A stretch of DNA of 44,315 nucleotides from an uncultured Microcaldota archaeon. Its GTDB lineage: Archaea; Micrarchaeota; Micrarchaeia; Burarchaeales; Fermentimicrarchaeaceae. The translations under genes and the position numbers were made by a program. Position 1 is the first letter of the stretch. Each line of letters begins with the position of its first letter. The stretch spans positions 1 to 44,315 of the forward strand of contig CAIXRF010000038.1 in NCBI GenBank assembly GCA_903921825.1. The letters are read 5' to 3'. Under the pieces are notes generated by a model, which saw only the letters and a list, made by a program, of their open reading frames with translations, ran no database searches and was not told the DNA's origin. This document shows, one piece after another, positions 15,929-22,409 of the stretch.

Positions 15929-17263
15929 TTAGCCGAGCTGCCCGCAGGTTCCGTCGGACTGGCACCCATAGCCGCTCGGGCAGCCGCATACCGTGCACAG
16001 CGAGGTCATGGTGCCGTTTCCGCTGCAGAAGAGCGGCTTGTTCGTCGCGGAGCAGCGGTTGGGGAGCGTGCCGTCGCTGCACTGCTGGAACTCATATACA
16101 ATGCAGAGCTCGCTCGTGGAGTTGCATGTCTGGTCCGCCGGGCAGCCGCACGCATCGCAGTTCGCGATGAATTGGCCTATGTCCCCGCAGTAGTATGGCT
16201 TGTTCACGGTGGAGCAGCTGTTGAGTGGAGTTCCGTCAAAGCAGGCATTCTCGACGCCCGCCGGCACCCCCCCGCAGAATGCGGCGCAGGCGGCGTGGCA
16301 TACCGCGGAAGTCGTTTCCGGGCATCCCGCGGTGCAGTTCTCCATGCACGTCTGGGCAATTCCCCCCATTACCGCATAGGCGGAGGTTCCGGTGGCGTTT
16401 ATTGAAACGCCCTCGCGCAGCACAGTTGCCGCGTCCTGCACCTCCGCACCTCCATCATCCCTTACCAGGTAGTCCACTCCGGACATGCTGGTTATCTCGG
16501 CCTGCGGAGTGAACAGTATTGTGGAGGGGTTCGCGAGCGTGAGCGTGCTGCCCAGGTCGAATATGAGTTCCACGCCTGAATTCCCGCTCTGCGTGACCGG
16601 AACCAGGTCCACGAACACGTATCTCGGCCTCGAGGCGTTGACCGGATGGATTGTGTCGTTGTATGTGACCGTGATGTTCCTCAGCTCTATGAGCAGGCGC
16701 GTGTGGGTCCCGATGCCTATCCTCCCGCGCCCCATGATGACCGTCTTGCCGTCGAGTTCCTTTAGCGAGTAGTTCTTCACCCCGCCAGTGAGAAGCTCCC
16801 AGCCGCCTCCGGCCCCTGAGCGGTAGGTTGCGAGCTGCCCTACGGAGATTACAACCGAGTCGTATGGGCTTGCGTTCGCATTCCGCACGCCAAGGAAAAT
16901 GATGAGCATTCCTTGCATTTCTGTAGGCTGCGCCGGGCCGCCGCTAAGGAGCACATCCTCGCCGCTGCCTATGTTGCTGAAGACGCCAGTTCCGCCGGTT
17001 CCACCCGTGCCGCCCGTTCCACCGGTTCCACCTGTCCCACCAGTGCCGCCGGTTCCACCTGTCCCGCCGCCCACGGAGCCTCCGCCGCTCGGCGTGTATT
17101 CGGCACCGCTGCACCTGCACTCAGGATAGTTGGTTTGCGTCTGTCCAGGAGAGCAGAGGTTGCGGCAGACGTTTGGCGTCTGCATGCCTCCCGAAGAGCA
17201 CCCGAAAAGCAGCAGGGCTGCGACGATTATTGAAACTGTGACGGCTGCGTGGAACTGCCTCAT
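15929..17263 (-). CDS. Secreted lipoprotein: Gly-Gly-Thr linker, DUF4382-like domain and Cys-rich C-terminus
   Basis: A 444-aa exported protein. A signal peptide with lipobox Leu-Leu-Phe-Gly-Cys ends at Cys22, so the protein is probably lipid-anchored. A short Cys motif (Asn-Leu-Cys-Ser-Pro-Gly-Gln) follows, then about nine Gly-Gly-Thr triplets (residues about 66-92). A beta-sandwich of about 170 residues comes next; its order of strands, with Trp-Glu-Leu-Leu, Tyr-Ser-Leu-Lys-Glu-Leu-Asp-Gly and Gly-Thr-His-Thr-Arg-Leu-Leu-Ile, resembles DUF4382. The last about 140 residues hold some 20 Cys in repeated Cys-Gly-Cys-Pro and Cys-Ser-x-x-Asn-Lys-Pro units, probably disulfide knots. The SD GGTGAT precedes the ATG. 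It is related to the 61-aa neighbour. Confidence 0.75.
   Translation of the reverse strand: MRQFHAAVTVSIIVAALLLFGCSSGGMQTPNVCRNLCSPGQTQTNYPECRCSGAEYTPSGGGSVGGGTGGTGGTGGTGGTGGTGGTGGTGGTGVFSNIGSGEDVLLSGGPAQPTEMQGMLIIFLGVRNANASPYDSVVISVGQLATYRSGAGGGWELLTGGVKNYSLKELDGKTVIMGRGRIGIGTHTRLLIELRNITVTYNDTIHPVNASRPRYVFVDLVPVTQSGNSGVELIFDLGSTLTLANPSTILFTPQAEITSMSGVDYLVRDDGGAEVQDAATVLREGVSINATGTSAYAVMGGIAQTCMENCTAGCPETTSAVCHAACAAFCGGVPAGVENACFDGTPLNSCSTVNKPYYCGDIGQFIANCDACGCPADQTCNSTSELCIVYEFQQCSDGTLPNRCSATNKPLFCSGNGTMTSLCTVCGCPSGYGCQSDGTCGQLG
16989..17069 (-). repeat. 9-bp minisatellite encoding Gly-Gly-Thr repeats
   Basis: Nine consecutive 9-bp units, each starting gt and ending in a purine-poor cc-rich half, lie in frame in the lipoprotein gene. 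Each unit encodes Gly-Gly-Thr and differs mainly at third positions. Such arrays change copy number easily and give a flexible linker of variable length. Confidence 0.9.
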
Positions 17264-17293
17264 CCGTAATCACCGATACTTTTTGCGTGTTCG

Positions 17294-17305
17294 GCAATAA
17301 AAAGT
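17294..17305 (-). promoter_or_regulatory. TATA-like box of the large lipoprotein gene
   Basis: On the minus strand the sequence is GACTTTTTATTGCC, about 36 nt before the ATG, leaving a leader of about 10 nt with GGTGAT. The same arrangement (CTTTTATTGC, then GGTGAT) precedes the 61-aa paralogue. Confidence 0.45.
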
Positions 17306-17490
17306 CATCTGCCGCCTGAGCTGAACGGCACCCCGGAGCACCCGCAATTCGGATACGGCGCCTGCGACTGCCCTGGCGAGCATAGGCTGTGGCAGACCTT
17401 CGGCGCGGTCATGCCGCTTGCGGTGCAGCCGAAAATCACCAGGGCCGCGACTACTATGCACGCGAGCAACACTGCATGGACTAGCTTCAT
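17305..17490 (-). CDS. Short lipoprotein, truncated paralogue of the large neighbour
   Basis: A 61-aa protein consisting only of a signal peptide with lipobox Val-Ile-Phe-Gly-Cys (Cys22) and a tail of about 40 residues. The tail matches the 444-aa neighbour residue by residue: Gly-Met-(T/Q)-x-Pro, then Val-Cys-x-x-Leu-Cys-Ser-Pro-Gly-Gln, then Tyr-Pro-x-Cys-x-Cys-Ser-Gly, ending Ser-Gly-Gly-Arg where the longer protein enters its Gly-Gly-Thr linker. The start at 17490 is preferred over the in-frame ATG at 17496 because the spacing to GGTGAT then equals that in the paralogue. It may be a small surface lipopeptide or the remnant of a tandem duplication. Confidence 0.65.
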   Translation of the reverse strand: MKLVHAVLLACIVVAALVIFGCTASGMTAPKVCHSLCSPGQSQAPYPNCGCSGVPFSSGGR

Positions 17491-17518
17491 CCACATCACC
17501 GCTGATTTTTCGCTGCCC

Positions 17519-17530
17519 TGCAATAAAAGG
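17519..17530 (-). promoter_or_regulatory. TATA-like box of the short lipoprotein gene
   Basis: Minus-strand CCTTTTATTGC lies directly after the ftsY stop codon, about 35 nt before the ATG at 17490. It mirrors the promoter of the large paralogue. Confidence 0.45.
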
Positions 17531-18814
17531 CTATTCCAGAATCTGGCGCAGGACGATGTCGGGATCGAACGGGAGCAAATCTTCGTATCTCTGGCCGACG
17601 CCGAAGAAGAGCACGGGTACGCCGCTCGCCCGCGCCACGGAAAGCGCCGTTCCACCCTTCGCGTCGCAGTCCAGCTTCGTGAGGATTACGCCATCGAGCC
17701 CTATCGCCTCCTTGAACGAACGCACCTGCTCGACGAGGGCGTTTCCCGCGATGCTCTCGCCAACGAAGATTTTGAGGTCGGGCTTCGCGACGCGCGCTAT
17801 CTTCTTCAGCTCGTCTATGAGGTTGCGGTTCGTCTCCTGCCTTCCCGCGGTGTCCATGAGCACGACGTCGATTTTGTGCGCCTTCGCGTAATTGACCGCG
17901 TCGAAGCACACCGCGGCGGGATCCGAGCCATAGCCGTGCTTTATCGCCTTTATGCCGAGCCTGTTCGCGTGCTCCTCCGTCTGCTCTATCGCAGCTGCGC
18001 GGTAGGAGTCGCTCGCAGAGAAGATGACCGACTTGCCTGCGCGCATGAACATCTCCGCAATCTTCGCCATCGTTGTGGTCTTGCCCGCGCCATTCGGCCC
18101 CACGAAGAGCAGCTTCAGCGGCTCGCCCGTCCTGTTCTTCTCTTCCGCGGCTTTCAGCAAATCGGGCCCGCGCAGATCCAGCGTGTCCCGGAGCGCGGAT
18201 GCGACCGCGCCCCTTATCGCCTTCTGCACCTCGCCGCGCTTCACCTTCTTCCCCACGAGCTTTTGCTTCAGGTCCTCCGCGAGCGACTGCGAAACTTCGA
18301 ACGCGACGTCTGCCTCGAGGAGGGACATCTTGAGCGCCTCCAGGAGGTCGTCTATGTCCTTCTCCTTCACTTCCACTTCGCCCAGGATGATGCCCTTCAC
18401 CTTGCTCTCCAGCGAAAGGCTAACTTTCATCTTCTTCGGCTCCTCCGCTGGCCTCGCTTGGGCAACTGCTGCGGGTTTCCTCACTTCTGGGATGAACGTT
18501 GGCTTTTTTGCTTCAGGAACAGGCGCATGCGGAACTGGAGCTGGCACCTGCCTCCTCACTTCAGGAACAGGCATAGGCTTTTTTGCTTCAGGAATAAGCA
18601 CGGTCGGAACGGGAGCTGGCGCCTGTCTTTTCACTTCAGGAACGGGCGCGGGTTTTCTAGCTTCTGGACTAGGTTTGGGTGTTATCACTTCAGGAACAGG
18701 TGCGGCCTTCTCCACCTCGGCGGCCGCAGGAGACGCCTCGCCTATCTTCTGCTCCTCCCGTTTGGTGAGCGAGTCTATGAACGAGGAAATCTTGTTCTTG
18801 AGCAGCCCGAACAA
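17531..18814 (-). CDS. ftsY: Signal recognition particle receptor FtsY
   Basis: A 427-aa SRP receptor GTPase that docks the SRP54-ribosome complex at the membrane. The C-terminal NG domain (about 130-427) carries Gly-Pro-Asn-Gly-Ala-Gly-Lys-Thr at 239-246, Asp269-Ser-Tyr-Arg-Ala-Ala-Ala, Asp321-Thr-Ala-Gly-Arg and Thr-Lys-Leu-Asp. The first 20 residues form an amphipathic helix likely to touch the membrane. Residues 35-125 are an unusual Pro/Lys/Val/Ala-rich region with about three imperfect repeats of roughly 24 residues containing Pro-Val-Pro-Glu-Val and Pro-Glu-Ala-Lys-Lys-Pro. It is the last gene of the operon, 4 nt after pfdA. Its partner SRP54 is encoded at 34.2 kb. Confidence 0.95.
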   Translation of the reverse strand: MFGLLKNKISSFIDSLTKREEQKIGEASPAAAEVEKAAPVPEVITPKPSPEARKPAPVPEVKRQAPAPVPTVLIPEAKKPMPVPEVRRQVPAPVPHAPVPEAKKPTFIPEVRKPAAVAQARPAEEPKKMKVSLSLESKVKGIILGEVEVKEKDIDDLLEALKMSLLEADVAFEVSQSLAEDLKQKLVGKKVKRGEVQKAIRGAVASALRDTLDLRGPDLLKAAEEKNRTGEPLKLLFVGPNGAGKTTTMAKIAEMFMRAGKSVIFSASDSYRAAAIEQTEEHANRLGIKAIKHGYGSDPAAVCFDAVNYAKAHKIDVVLMDTAGRQETNRNLIDELKKIARVAKPDLKIFVGESIAGNALVEQVRSFKEAIGLDGVILTKLDCDAKGGTALSVARASGVPVLFFGVGQRYEDLLPFDPDIVLRQILE

Positions 18815-18818
18815 CTGC

Positions 18819-19262
18819 TCATCCCTCCCTTACTTCAGGGGAGACGTTCATCTTTCTCATCAGGCCGCGTGCCTGCGAGTCTATGACCTGCAGCCTCTGT
18901 GCAGCCCTGCCGGCATCCTTCTCTGCGGATGCGAGCAGCGACTCTATACTCTTGAAGCGGGCCTCGAGCACCGCGACCGCTTCCTCGGGCTTCATCTCCA
19001 CTGCGGTGTTGGCGCCAAGGTCCATGAGGACCGTTCCTCCCTCAAGTTTCGCTGGCACGAGCGCGCCGCCCCCGACGGGCACGAAAGACTTTGCGGCGCC
19101 CTTCTTGATGTTCCTCAGCGCTTCCATCGCCATGTTCAGCTGCATCATGCTCTCCTGCATCTGCCCCATGCGCTGGCTTATCATCTGCCCCTGCTGCTGC
19201 AGCAGCTGCGCCTCGTAAGCGAGCTTCTGAAGCTCCACCTCGTCCTTGCTTTCGTCTGCCAT
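18819..19262 (-). CDS. pfdA: Prefoldin alpha subunit
   Basis: A 147-aa prefoldin alpha-class subunit that holds unfolded proteins for transfer to the thermosome. It has two long coiled-coil helices (about 5-50 and 95-140) joined by a beta-hairpin region with Phe-Val-Pro-Val-Gly-Gly-Gly-Ala-Leu-Val-Pro and Val-Leu-Met-Asp-Leu-Gly, as in archaeal GimC alpha. Met and Gln are abundant in the first helix. The ATG overlaps the eL20 stop by one base (TGATG). The position between eL20 and ftsY is the usual archaeal gene order. Confidence 0.93.
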   Translation of the reverse strand: MADESKDEVELQKLAYEAQLLQQQGQMISQRMGQMQESMMQLNMAMEALRNIKKGAAKSFVPVGGGALVPAKLEGGTVLMDLGANTAVEMKPEEAVAVLEARFKSIESLLASAEKDAGRAAQRLQVIDSQARGLMRKMNVSPEVREG

Positions 19263-19441
19263 CAGCTCTCCACCTTCGCCACGCTTTTTATCACAATCCT
19301 CGTCCTCTTGGCACCGTGCGCGCTGCCGAGAAGCTTGAACGCGATCTCCTTCGCGACGCGTTCGTTCGGCGCATCGACCTCCTTCACGAACTTCCTCTTC
19401 TCAGTTCCGAGGTCGATTACGCCCTGCACCGCAAACTTCAT
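19262..19441 (-). CDS. Large ribosomal subunit protein eL20 (LX)
   Basis: A 59-aa protein starting Met-Lys-Phe-Ala-Val-Gln-Gly. It matches archaeal LX/L18a: an N-terminal strand, a Phe-Val-Lys-Glu-Val segment, a helix with Ala-Lys-Glu-Ile, then Leu-Gly-Ser-Ala-His-Gly-Ala-Lys-Arg-Thr-Arg-Ile and an acidic end. The size and place just before pfdA and ftsY agree with the conserved archaeal cluster. GTGAAGGC precedes the ATG. Confidence 0.9.
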   Translation of the reverse strand: MKFAVQGVIDLGTEKRKFVKEVDAPNERVAKEIAFKLLGSAHGAKRTRIVIKSVAKVES

Positions 19442-19450
19442 GCCTTCACC

Positions 19451-19951
19451 TCACTCCTGGTACGCCATCACTCCGAGCGACAGCGCGTACAGCTTCCTTT
19501 CCATGTAATTGTTGAGCGCCTTCAGCCGCGAGGCGATTACCCGCTCCTGGGAGATCTCGTCCTCCATCCCCTCCAGCACTTTCCTGTCGTTTCCCGCGGC
19601 AACGAGCATTGTGCGCGGAATCACCTTCGCGCCCATGCCAGCAAGCCCGTCGATGTACAACGCCATCAGCACCTCGTGCGCAGGAAGCATTGCCTTCAGG
19701 TCGGACAGGCCAATTGCCTCGGCCGCAGACCAGTCCAGCAGTGCATCTCCGATGAGCACGGGCCTAAACGGGTCGCGCGAGCCTGGCGGGCTTGCCTTCT
19801 CCTGGAGCTTCTGCATCTCCGCCTGCGCGAGCGGCTGCACGCCGTCCTCGCCCAGAGTTGCTATGACAATCTCGCAGCGTCTCACTTGCATGCTCCCGAC
19901 AGCCACTGCCTCCCCGTCTACTTGGGGAGGAAGCATATTCTCTTGTCTCAA
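19451..19951 (-). CDS. Uncharacterised protein in the translation operon
   Basis: A 166-aa cytoplasmic protein that I do not recognise. It has an N-terminal segment with a hydrophobic Cys-Glu-Ile-Val-Ile-Ala-Thr-Leu strand, a Lys/Gln/Glu helix at about 45-52, a middle part rich in Ala, Leu and Met with Val-Leu-Ile-Gly-Asp-Ala-Leu-Leu-Asp-Trp, and a C-terminal charged helix ending Tyr-Gln-Glu. The start is a TTG, fixed by a strong AAGGAGGTG site (19958-19967) ending 5 nt before it. The gene lies 12 nt after the tRNA-binding protein and 9 nt before eL20, so it is almost certainly expressed with ribosomal genes. A translation-related role is only inferred from position. Confidence 0.75.
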   Translation of the reverse strand: MRQENMLPPQVDGEAVAVGSMQVRRCEIVIATLGEDGVQPLAQAEMQKLQEKASPPGSRDPFRPVLIGDALLDWSAAEAIGLSDLKAMLPAHEVLMALYIDGLAGMGAKVIPRTMLVAAGNDRKVLEGMEDEISQERVIASRLKALNNYMERKLYALSLGVMAYQE

Positions 19952-19963
19952 GAGAACACCTCC

Positions 19964-20287
19964 TTACCTGACTAATGCTCCCACCGGAGCCTCGCCGTCT
20001 GTCGTCAGCAGGACTGCCTTCCCTTCGACTTCGGCAGCCAGCAGCATACCCTTCGATTCAACACCCCTTATCATCCTCGGCTTGAGGTTGGTTAGCACGA
20101 TTATATTTTTGCCCGTGAGCGATTCCGGCGCATACCGGTCCGCGATTCCTGCGACAAGCTGGCGCCTGTCCGCGCCGGTGTCCACAACGAGCTTCAGCAG
20201 CTTGTCCGAGCCCGCGACCTTTTCGGCGGACTCTATTTTTGCGACGCGCATCTCCAATTTCGTGAAGTCGTCGTATGAAATCTCCAT
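19964..20287 (-). CDS. tRNA-binding OB-fold protein (MetRS beta/Trbp111/EMAP-like)
   Basis: A 107-aa stand-alone tRNA-binding domain of the type found at the C-terminus of methionyl-tRNA synthetase. Diagnostic parts are Phe-x-Lys-Leu-Glu-Met-Arg-Val-Ala-Lys-Ile at the N-terminus, Ser-Asp-Lys-Leu-Leu-Lys-Leu, Asp-Arg-Arg-Gln-Leu-Val-Ala-Gly-Ile-Ala, Asn-Leu-Lys-Pro-Arg-Met-Ile-Arg-Gly-Val-Glu-Ser-Lys-Gly-Met and a final strand. It would form a dimer and bind the outside corner of tRNA, perhaps in trans to a synthetase. It begins 3 nt after the eIF6 stop codon. Confidence 0.9.
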   Translation of the reverse strand: MEISYDDFTKLEMRVAKIESAEKVAGSDKLLKLVVDTGADRRQLVAGIADRYAPESLTGKNIIVLTNLKPRMIRGVESKGMLLAAEVEGKAVLLTTDGEAPVGALVR

Positions 20288-20290
20288 TCC

Positions 20291-20968
20291 TTAACCCCTT
20301 TCCACGAACCCGAGCGCCTCGTCTATGCGCGCGAGCTCGAATCCGGACGTCGCCTCGCCGGTCACATAGCCGTGCGAGTTCGCCGCCAGGCAAACGCCAA
20401 TGAACGGAACGCCCATGTTCGCCGTCCCGATGCTCCCCTTCACCCCGAATATGCTACAGAGCTCCCCCAGCTCTTCGTCACCCACGCTGGTGTGGAGCAG
20501 GAGGCCGCGGTTGGTCACGACTGCAGCGCTTCCCACGGTGCGGAAGGCGCCTATGCTGCGCTTAACAACTTCAACTCCGAGCGTATCCTTGAGCACGCGT
20601 ATGTCCGCGGCAGACATCTGCGGGTTGGCTATGGCAGCCTTGTCATTCACGAGCACGTTGTTGCCGATTGCGGTGTGCCTGCCTTTCACGATGGCCACTT
20701 CAATCCCCAGCGCCTTTTTCAGATGTCCCGCCTCTTCCCTATACGACATTCCTGTGAGCACGATTCCGTGCGAGTTCGCGGCGCTAAAAAGCCCCACGAG
20801 GTTCGAGCCCGCGATTGCGACGCGCACCGGCTCGACCTTCAGCGCAGCCCTGCATTTCGCGACCAGCTTCTCCGGCGCGTCAACGGGCACGAGCGCTGCC
20901 CTGTCGCTGCACTTGATGAACATCCCCACGAAGGGGTTGCCGCCGACCGTTGCTCTTTCTGCGTGCAA
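20291..20968 (-). CDS. Translation initiation factor 6 (eIF6, anti-association factor)
   Basis: A 225-aa member of the archaeal aIF6/eIF6 family, a five-fold pseudo-symmetric protein that binds the large subunit near uL14 and blocks 30S joining. Repeats with Gly-Asn-Pro-Phe-Val-Gly, Gly-Ser-Asn-Leu-Val-Gly, Gly-Asn-Asn-Val-Leu-Val and Ala-Asn-Ser-His-Gly are visible, matching the five subdomains. The start is TTG, about 4 nt after GGGAGTGA. It sits between eL31 and the tRNA-binding gene, a conserved archaeal order. Confidence 0.95.
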   Translation of the reverse strand: MHAERATVGGNPFVGMFIKCSDRAALVPVDAPEKLVAKCRAALKVEPVRVAIAGSNLVGLFSAANSHGIVLTGMSYREEAGHLKKALGIEVAIVKGRHTAIGNNVLVNDKAAIANPQMSAADIRVLKDTLGVEVVKRSIGAFRTVGSAAVVTNRGLLLHTSVGDEELGELCSIFGVKGSIGTANMGVPFIGVCLAANSHGYVTGEATSGFELARIDEALGFVERG

Positions 20969-21002
20969 TCGCTCACTCCCGTGTATATTTGCCTTAACTT
21001 GT

Positions 21003-21374
21003 TTAACTACCTTTCTTCGCCGTTTCCTTCTTTTCCTCTTTCTTCGGCGCTTCCTTTTTCTCCCCGCTTTTCTCCGCTTTCTTCTTCTCTTCCTTCTTCA
21101 GCGGTTCCTTTTTCTCCTCGAGGAGGTCCGCGCGCACGATGCCGTCTGCGCCCTTGCTCGCCTTAAGCCGCACCTTTCGCGGAGGCGTCTGCATCCCGTG
21201 CGTCCACATGAAATGGTTCAGCTCCTCGCTGAGCTTCACGTTCTCAGGCTCGGCCTTCATGTGCCTCGCGAGAAACGCGCGGAGCATGTGCACTGCACGC
21301 CTTGCCCTGAACCTCCTGTTGTGCTTGTACGCGCCCGAAAGCGGGACATTGTATATCCTTTCCAAATCCGCCAT
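21003..21374 (-). CDS. Large ribosomal subunit protein eL31
   Basis: A 123-aa protein. The first about 85 residues are eL31: Ile-Tyr-Asn-Val-Pro-Leu, Arg-Arg-Ala-Val-His-Met-Leu-Arg, Val-Lys-Leu-Ser-Glu-Glu-Leu-Asn and Pro-Pro-Arg-Lys-Val-Arg-Leu-Lys-Ala-Ser. The last about 40 residues are a Lys/Glu-rich tail not found in most archaeal eL31 proteins, probably disordered. The ATG at 21374 was chosen because AGGTGG lies about 5 nt before it; the upstream GTG would overlap that site. Confidence 0.92.
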   Translation of the reverse strand: MADLERIYNVPLSGAYKHNRRFRARRAVHMLRAFLARHMKAEPENVKLSEELNHFMWTHGMQTPPRKVRLKASKGADGIVRADLLEEKKEPLKKEEKKKAEKSGEKKEAPKKEEKKETAKKGS

Positions 21375-21383
21375 CAAAACCAC

Positions 21384-21548
21384 CTAGTCAATTTTCAGGT
21401 CCAGCTTGTCCTTTCGCCAGTTCCGCTGGAGCCGGTTCTGCGTTATCTTCCTTTTAGTCTTCGCCGCAACGAAGATGGGAATCCTCCTGTTCTGCCTTGC
21501 GGCCTTCCCGAGCTTCTTTTTCCTTTCAGCGCTCTTTACCCTTGACAT
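21384..21548 (-). CDS. Large ribosomal subunit protein eL39
   Basis: A 54-aa, highly basic protein. It has the eL39 pattern: an N-terminal helix with Lys-Lys-Lys-Leu-Gly-Lys-Ala, then Arg-Gln-Asn-Arg-Arg-Ile-Pro, Lys-Thr-Lys-Arg-Lys-Ile and the Asn-Trp-Arg-Lys-Asp-Lys-Leu end. The start at 21548 has GAGGTG six nt upstream; another in-frame ATG directly precedes it. It lies 9 nt before the eL31 ATG. Confidence 0.92.
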   Translation of the reverse strand: MSRVKSAERKKKLGKAARQNRRIPIFVAAKTKRKITQNRLQRNWRKDKLDLKID

Positions 21549-21558
21549 CATCGCCACC

Positions 21559-21867
21559 TCACTTCTTCCTGCTCACCGTTATCGTGGGCTCCCTCGCCTC
21601 ACCCTTCAGCCTTGCGAGCAGCTGGAGCACCTGCGCTTCCGTGATTTTTCCGTTCACGCGCCCTGCCTTGTAGAGCTGCGCGAGGACGGCCACGAGCTGG
21701 TCGTAGAGCTCCGGGTTCGCGAGCCTCACGTTCATCAGCCGCTCGTATGCAGCAGGCTCAACGAGGTTCTTTAGAAGGTATTTCTTCTGCACCTCCATTG
21801 CCTGCGCCTGCTGCATCTCCGCGAGCCTCTTCCTCTTCAGCTCCTCCAGCTCCTCAGCGTCCAACAA
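21559..21867 (-). CDS. PDCD5/TFAR19 family DNA-binding protein
   Basis: A 102-aa protein of the archaeal PDCD5 (TFAR19, MTH1615-like) family: an acidic-basic N-terminal helix (Glu-Glu-Leu-Lys-Arg-Lys-Arg-Leu-Ala), a Gln-Ala-rich linker, then the three-helix core with Glu-Pro-Ala-Ala-Tyr-Glu-Arg-Leu, Arg-Leu-Ala-Asn-Pro-Glu-Leu, Gly-(R/K)-Val-Asn-Gly-Lys-Ile and Gln-Leu-Leu-Ala-Arg-Leu. Its cellular function is unclear; DNA binding was reported for archaeal members. The TTG start follows the eS19 stop immediately. The pairing of eS19 with PDCD5 is common in archaea. Confidence 0.9.
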   Translation of the reverse strand: MLDAEELEELKRKRLAEMQQAQAMEVQKKYLLKNLVEPAAYERLMNVRLANPELYDQLVAVLAQLYKAGRVNGKITEAQVLQLLARLKGEAREPTITVSRKK

Positions 21868-22296
21868 TCACACCCTTATCTTCGCCGCAACTCCGTCGAG
21901 AAGGGCCTTTCCCTTCCCGCTCACTACGCGGCCAATCACTTTTCCTGCGACGCTCTTCTTCTCGATAAGGCCTGCCTTCTCGAGCTGCTGGAGCGCCTTG
22001 CGGATGACGCTGCCTCCGGCCTTCTTTTTGTGCGCGCGCTTCACAGTGTGCTGCTTCGCACCGCCGTAATGCCTGCGGAACTCGCCAACGCCGACCGGGC
22101 CGTTCATGTAGACCTGCCTGAGCAGGCTGCCGCAGCGTATGTACCAGAAATCGGGCTGCTCCGGTGCGCGCTCCTTGTGCGCACCGGTCTTCGCATATCC
22201 CATCCACGCCGGCGGCGTTATCTCCGGCATGTCCTTCAGCTTCTCCGCAGCGCCGGCAATGAGCCTGTCTGCGGGGACATCGAATATCGTCTTCAT
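21868..22296 (-). CDS. Small ribosomal subunit protein eS19
   Basis: A 142-aa eS19 protein. Characteristic parts are Pro-Pro-Ala-Trp at about residues 28-31, Asp-Phe-Trp-Tyr-Ile-Arg-Cys-Gly-Ser-Leu-Leu-Arg, Gly-Pro-Val-Gly-Val, Tyr-Gly-Gly-Ala-Lys, a Lys-rich stretch, then Gly-Ser-Val-Ile-Arg-Lys-Ala-Leu-Gln-Gln-Leu-Glu in a winged-helix fold and Gly-Lys-Ala-Leu-Leu-Asp. It is the first gene of the ten-gene operon that ends with ftsY. A GGAGGGG site precedes the ATG, downstream of two hairpins in the leader. Confidence 0.95.
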   Translation of the reverse strand: MKTIFDVPADRLIAGAAEKLKDMPEITPPAWMGYAKTGAHKERAPEQPDFWYIRCGSLLRQVYMNGPVGVGEFRRHYGGAKQHTVKRAHKKKAGGSVIRKALQQLEKAGLIEKKSVAGKVIGRVVSGKGKALLDGVAAKIRV

Positions 22297-22301
22297 GAAA
22301 C

Positions 22302-22340
22302 CCCTCCGCCTGCATGTTACAGGCTCCTCCTTCCGGAGGA
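22302..22340 (-). promoter_or_regulatory. Structured 5' leader of the eS19-ftsY operon: two hairpins before the SD
   Basis: On the minus strand, 22340-22325 folds into a 6-bp stem (TCCTCC/GGAGGA) with a GGAA tetraloop of GNRA type. It is followed at once by a 5-bp stem (GCCTG/CAGGC) with a 7-nt loop at 22324-22308, and then by the Shine-Dalgarno sequence GGAGGGG (22307-22301). Two abutting hairpins directly before the ribosome binding site of a ribosomal-protein operon suggest autogenous control; this is inference. Confidence 0.5.
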
Positions 22341-22398
22341 TTATCGCGGTTCCTTCCAGTTCACAGAACGAGAAAGAACGTAGTTATTCCGGCGGCAA

Positions 22399-22408
22399 GG
22401 TATATATT
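22399..22408 (-). promoter_or_regulatory. TATA box of the eS19-ftsY operon
   Basis: The sequence ggtatatatt lies just past the stop codon of the Rpp21 gene. On the minus strand it would start transcription near 22378 and leave a leader of about 80 nt, the longest in the window. Confidence 0.45.
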
Positions 22409-22409
22409 G

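Noticed and set aside
16989-17069. Possible CRISPR array
   Set aside because: The repeats are contiguous 9-bp units without spacers, lie in frame within a lipoprotein gene and encode Gly-Gly-Thr.
17411-19508. Long open frames on the plus strand opposite ftsY, pfdA and eL20 (about 490 codons each)
   Set aside because: They are antisense to clear conserved genes, are Arg/Leu- or Ser-rich in the manner of GC-rich shadow frames, and match nothing.
20372-21545. Long plus-strand frames opposite eIF6 and eL31 (264 and 381 codons)
   Set aside because: The minus strand carries unmistakable eIF6, eL31 and eL39 here; the opposite frames are by-products of base composition.
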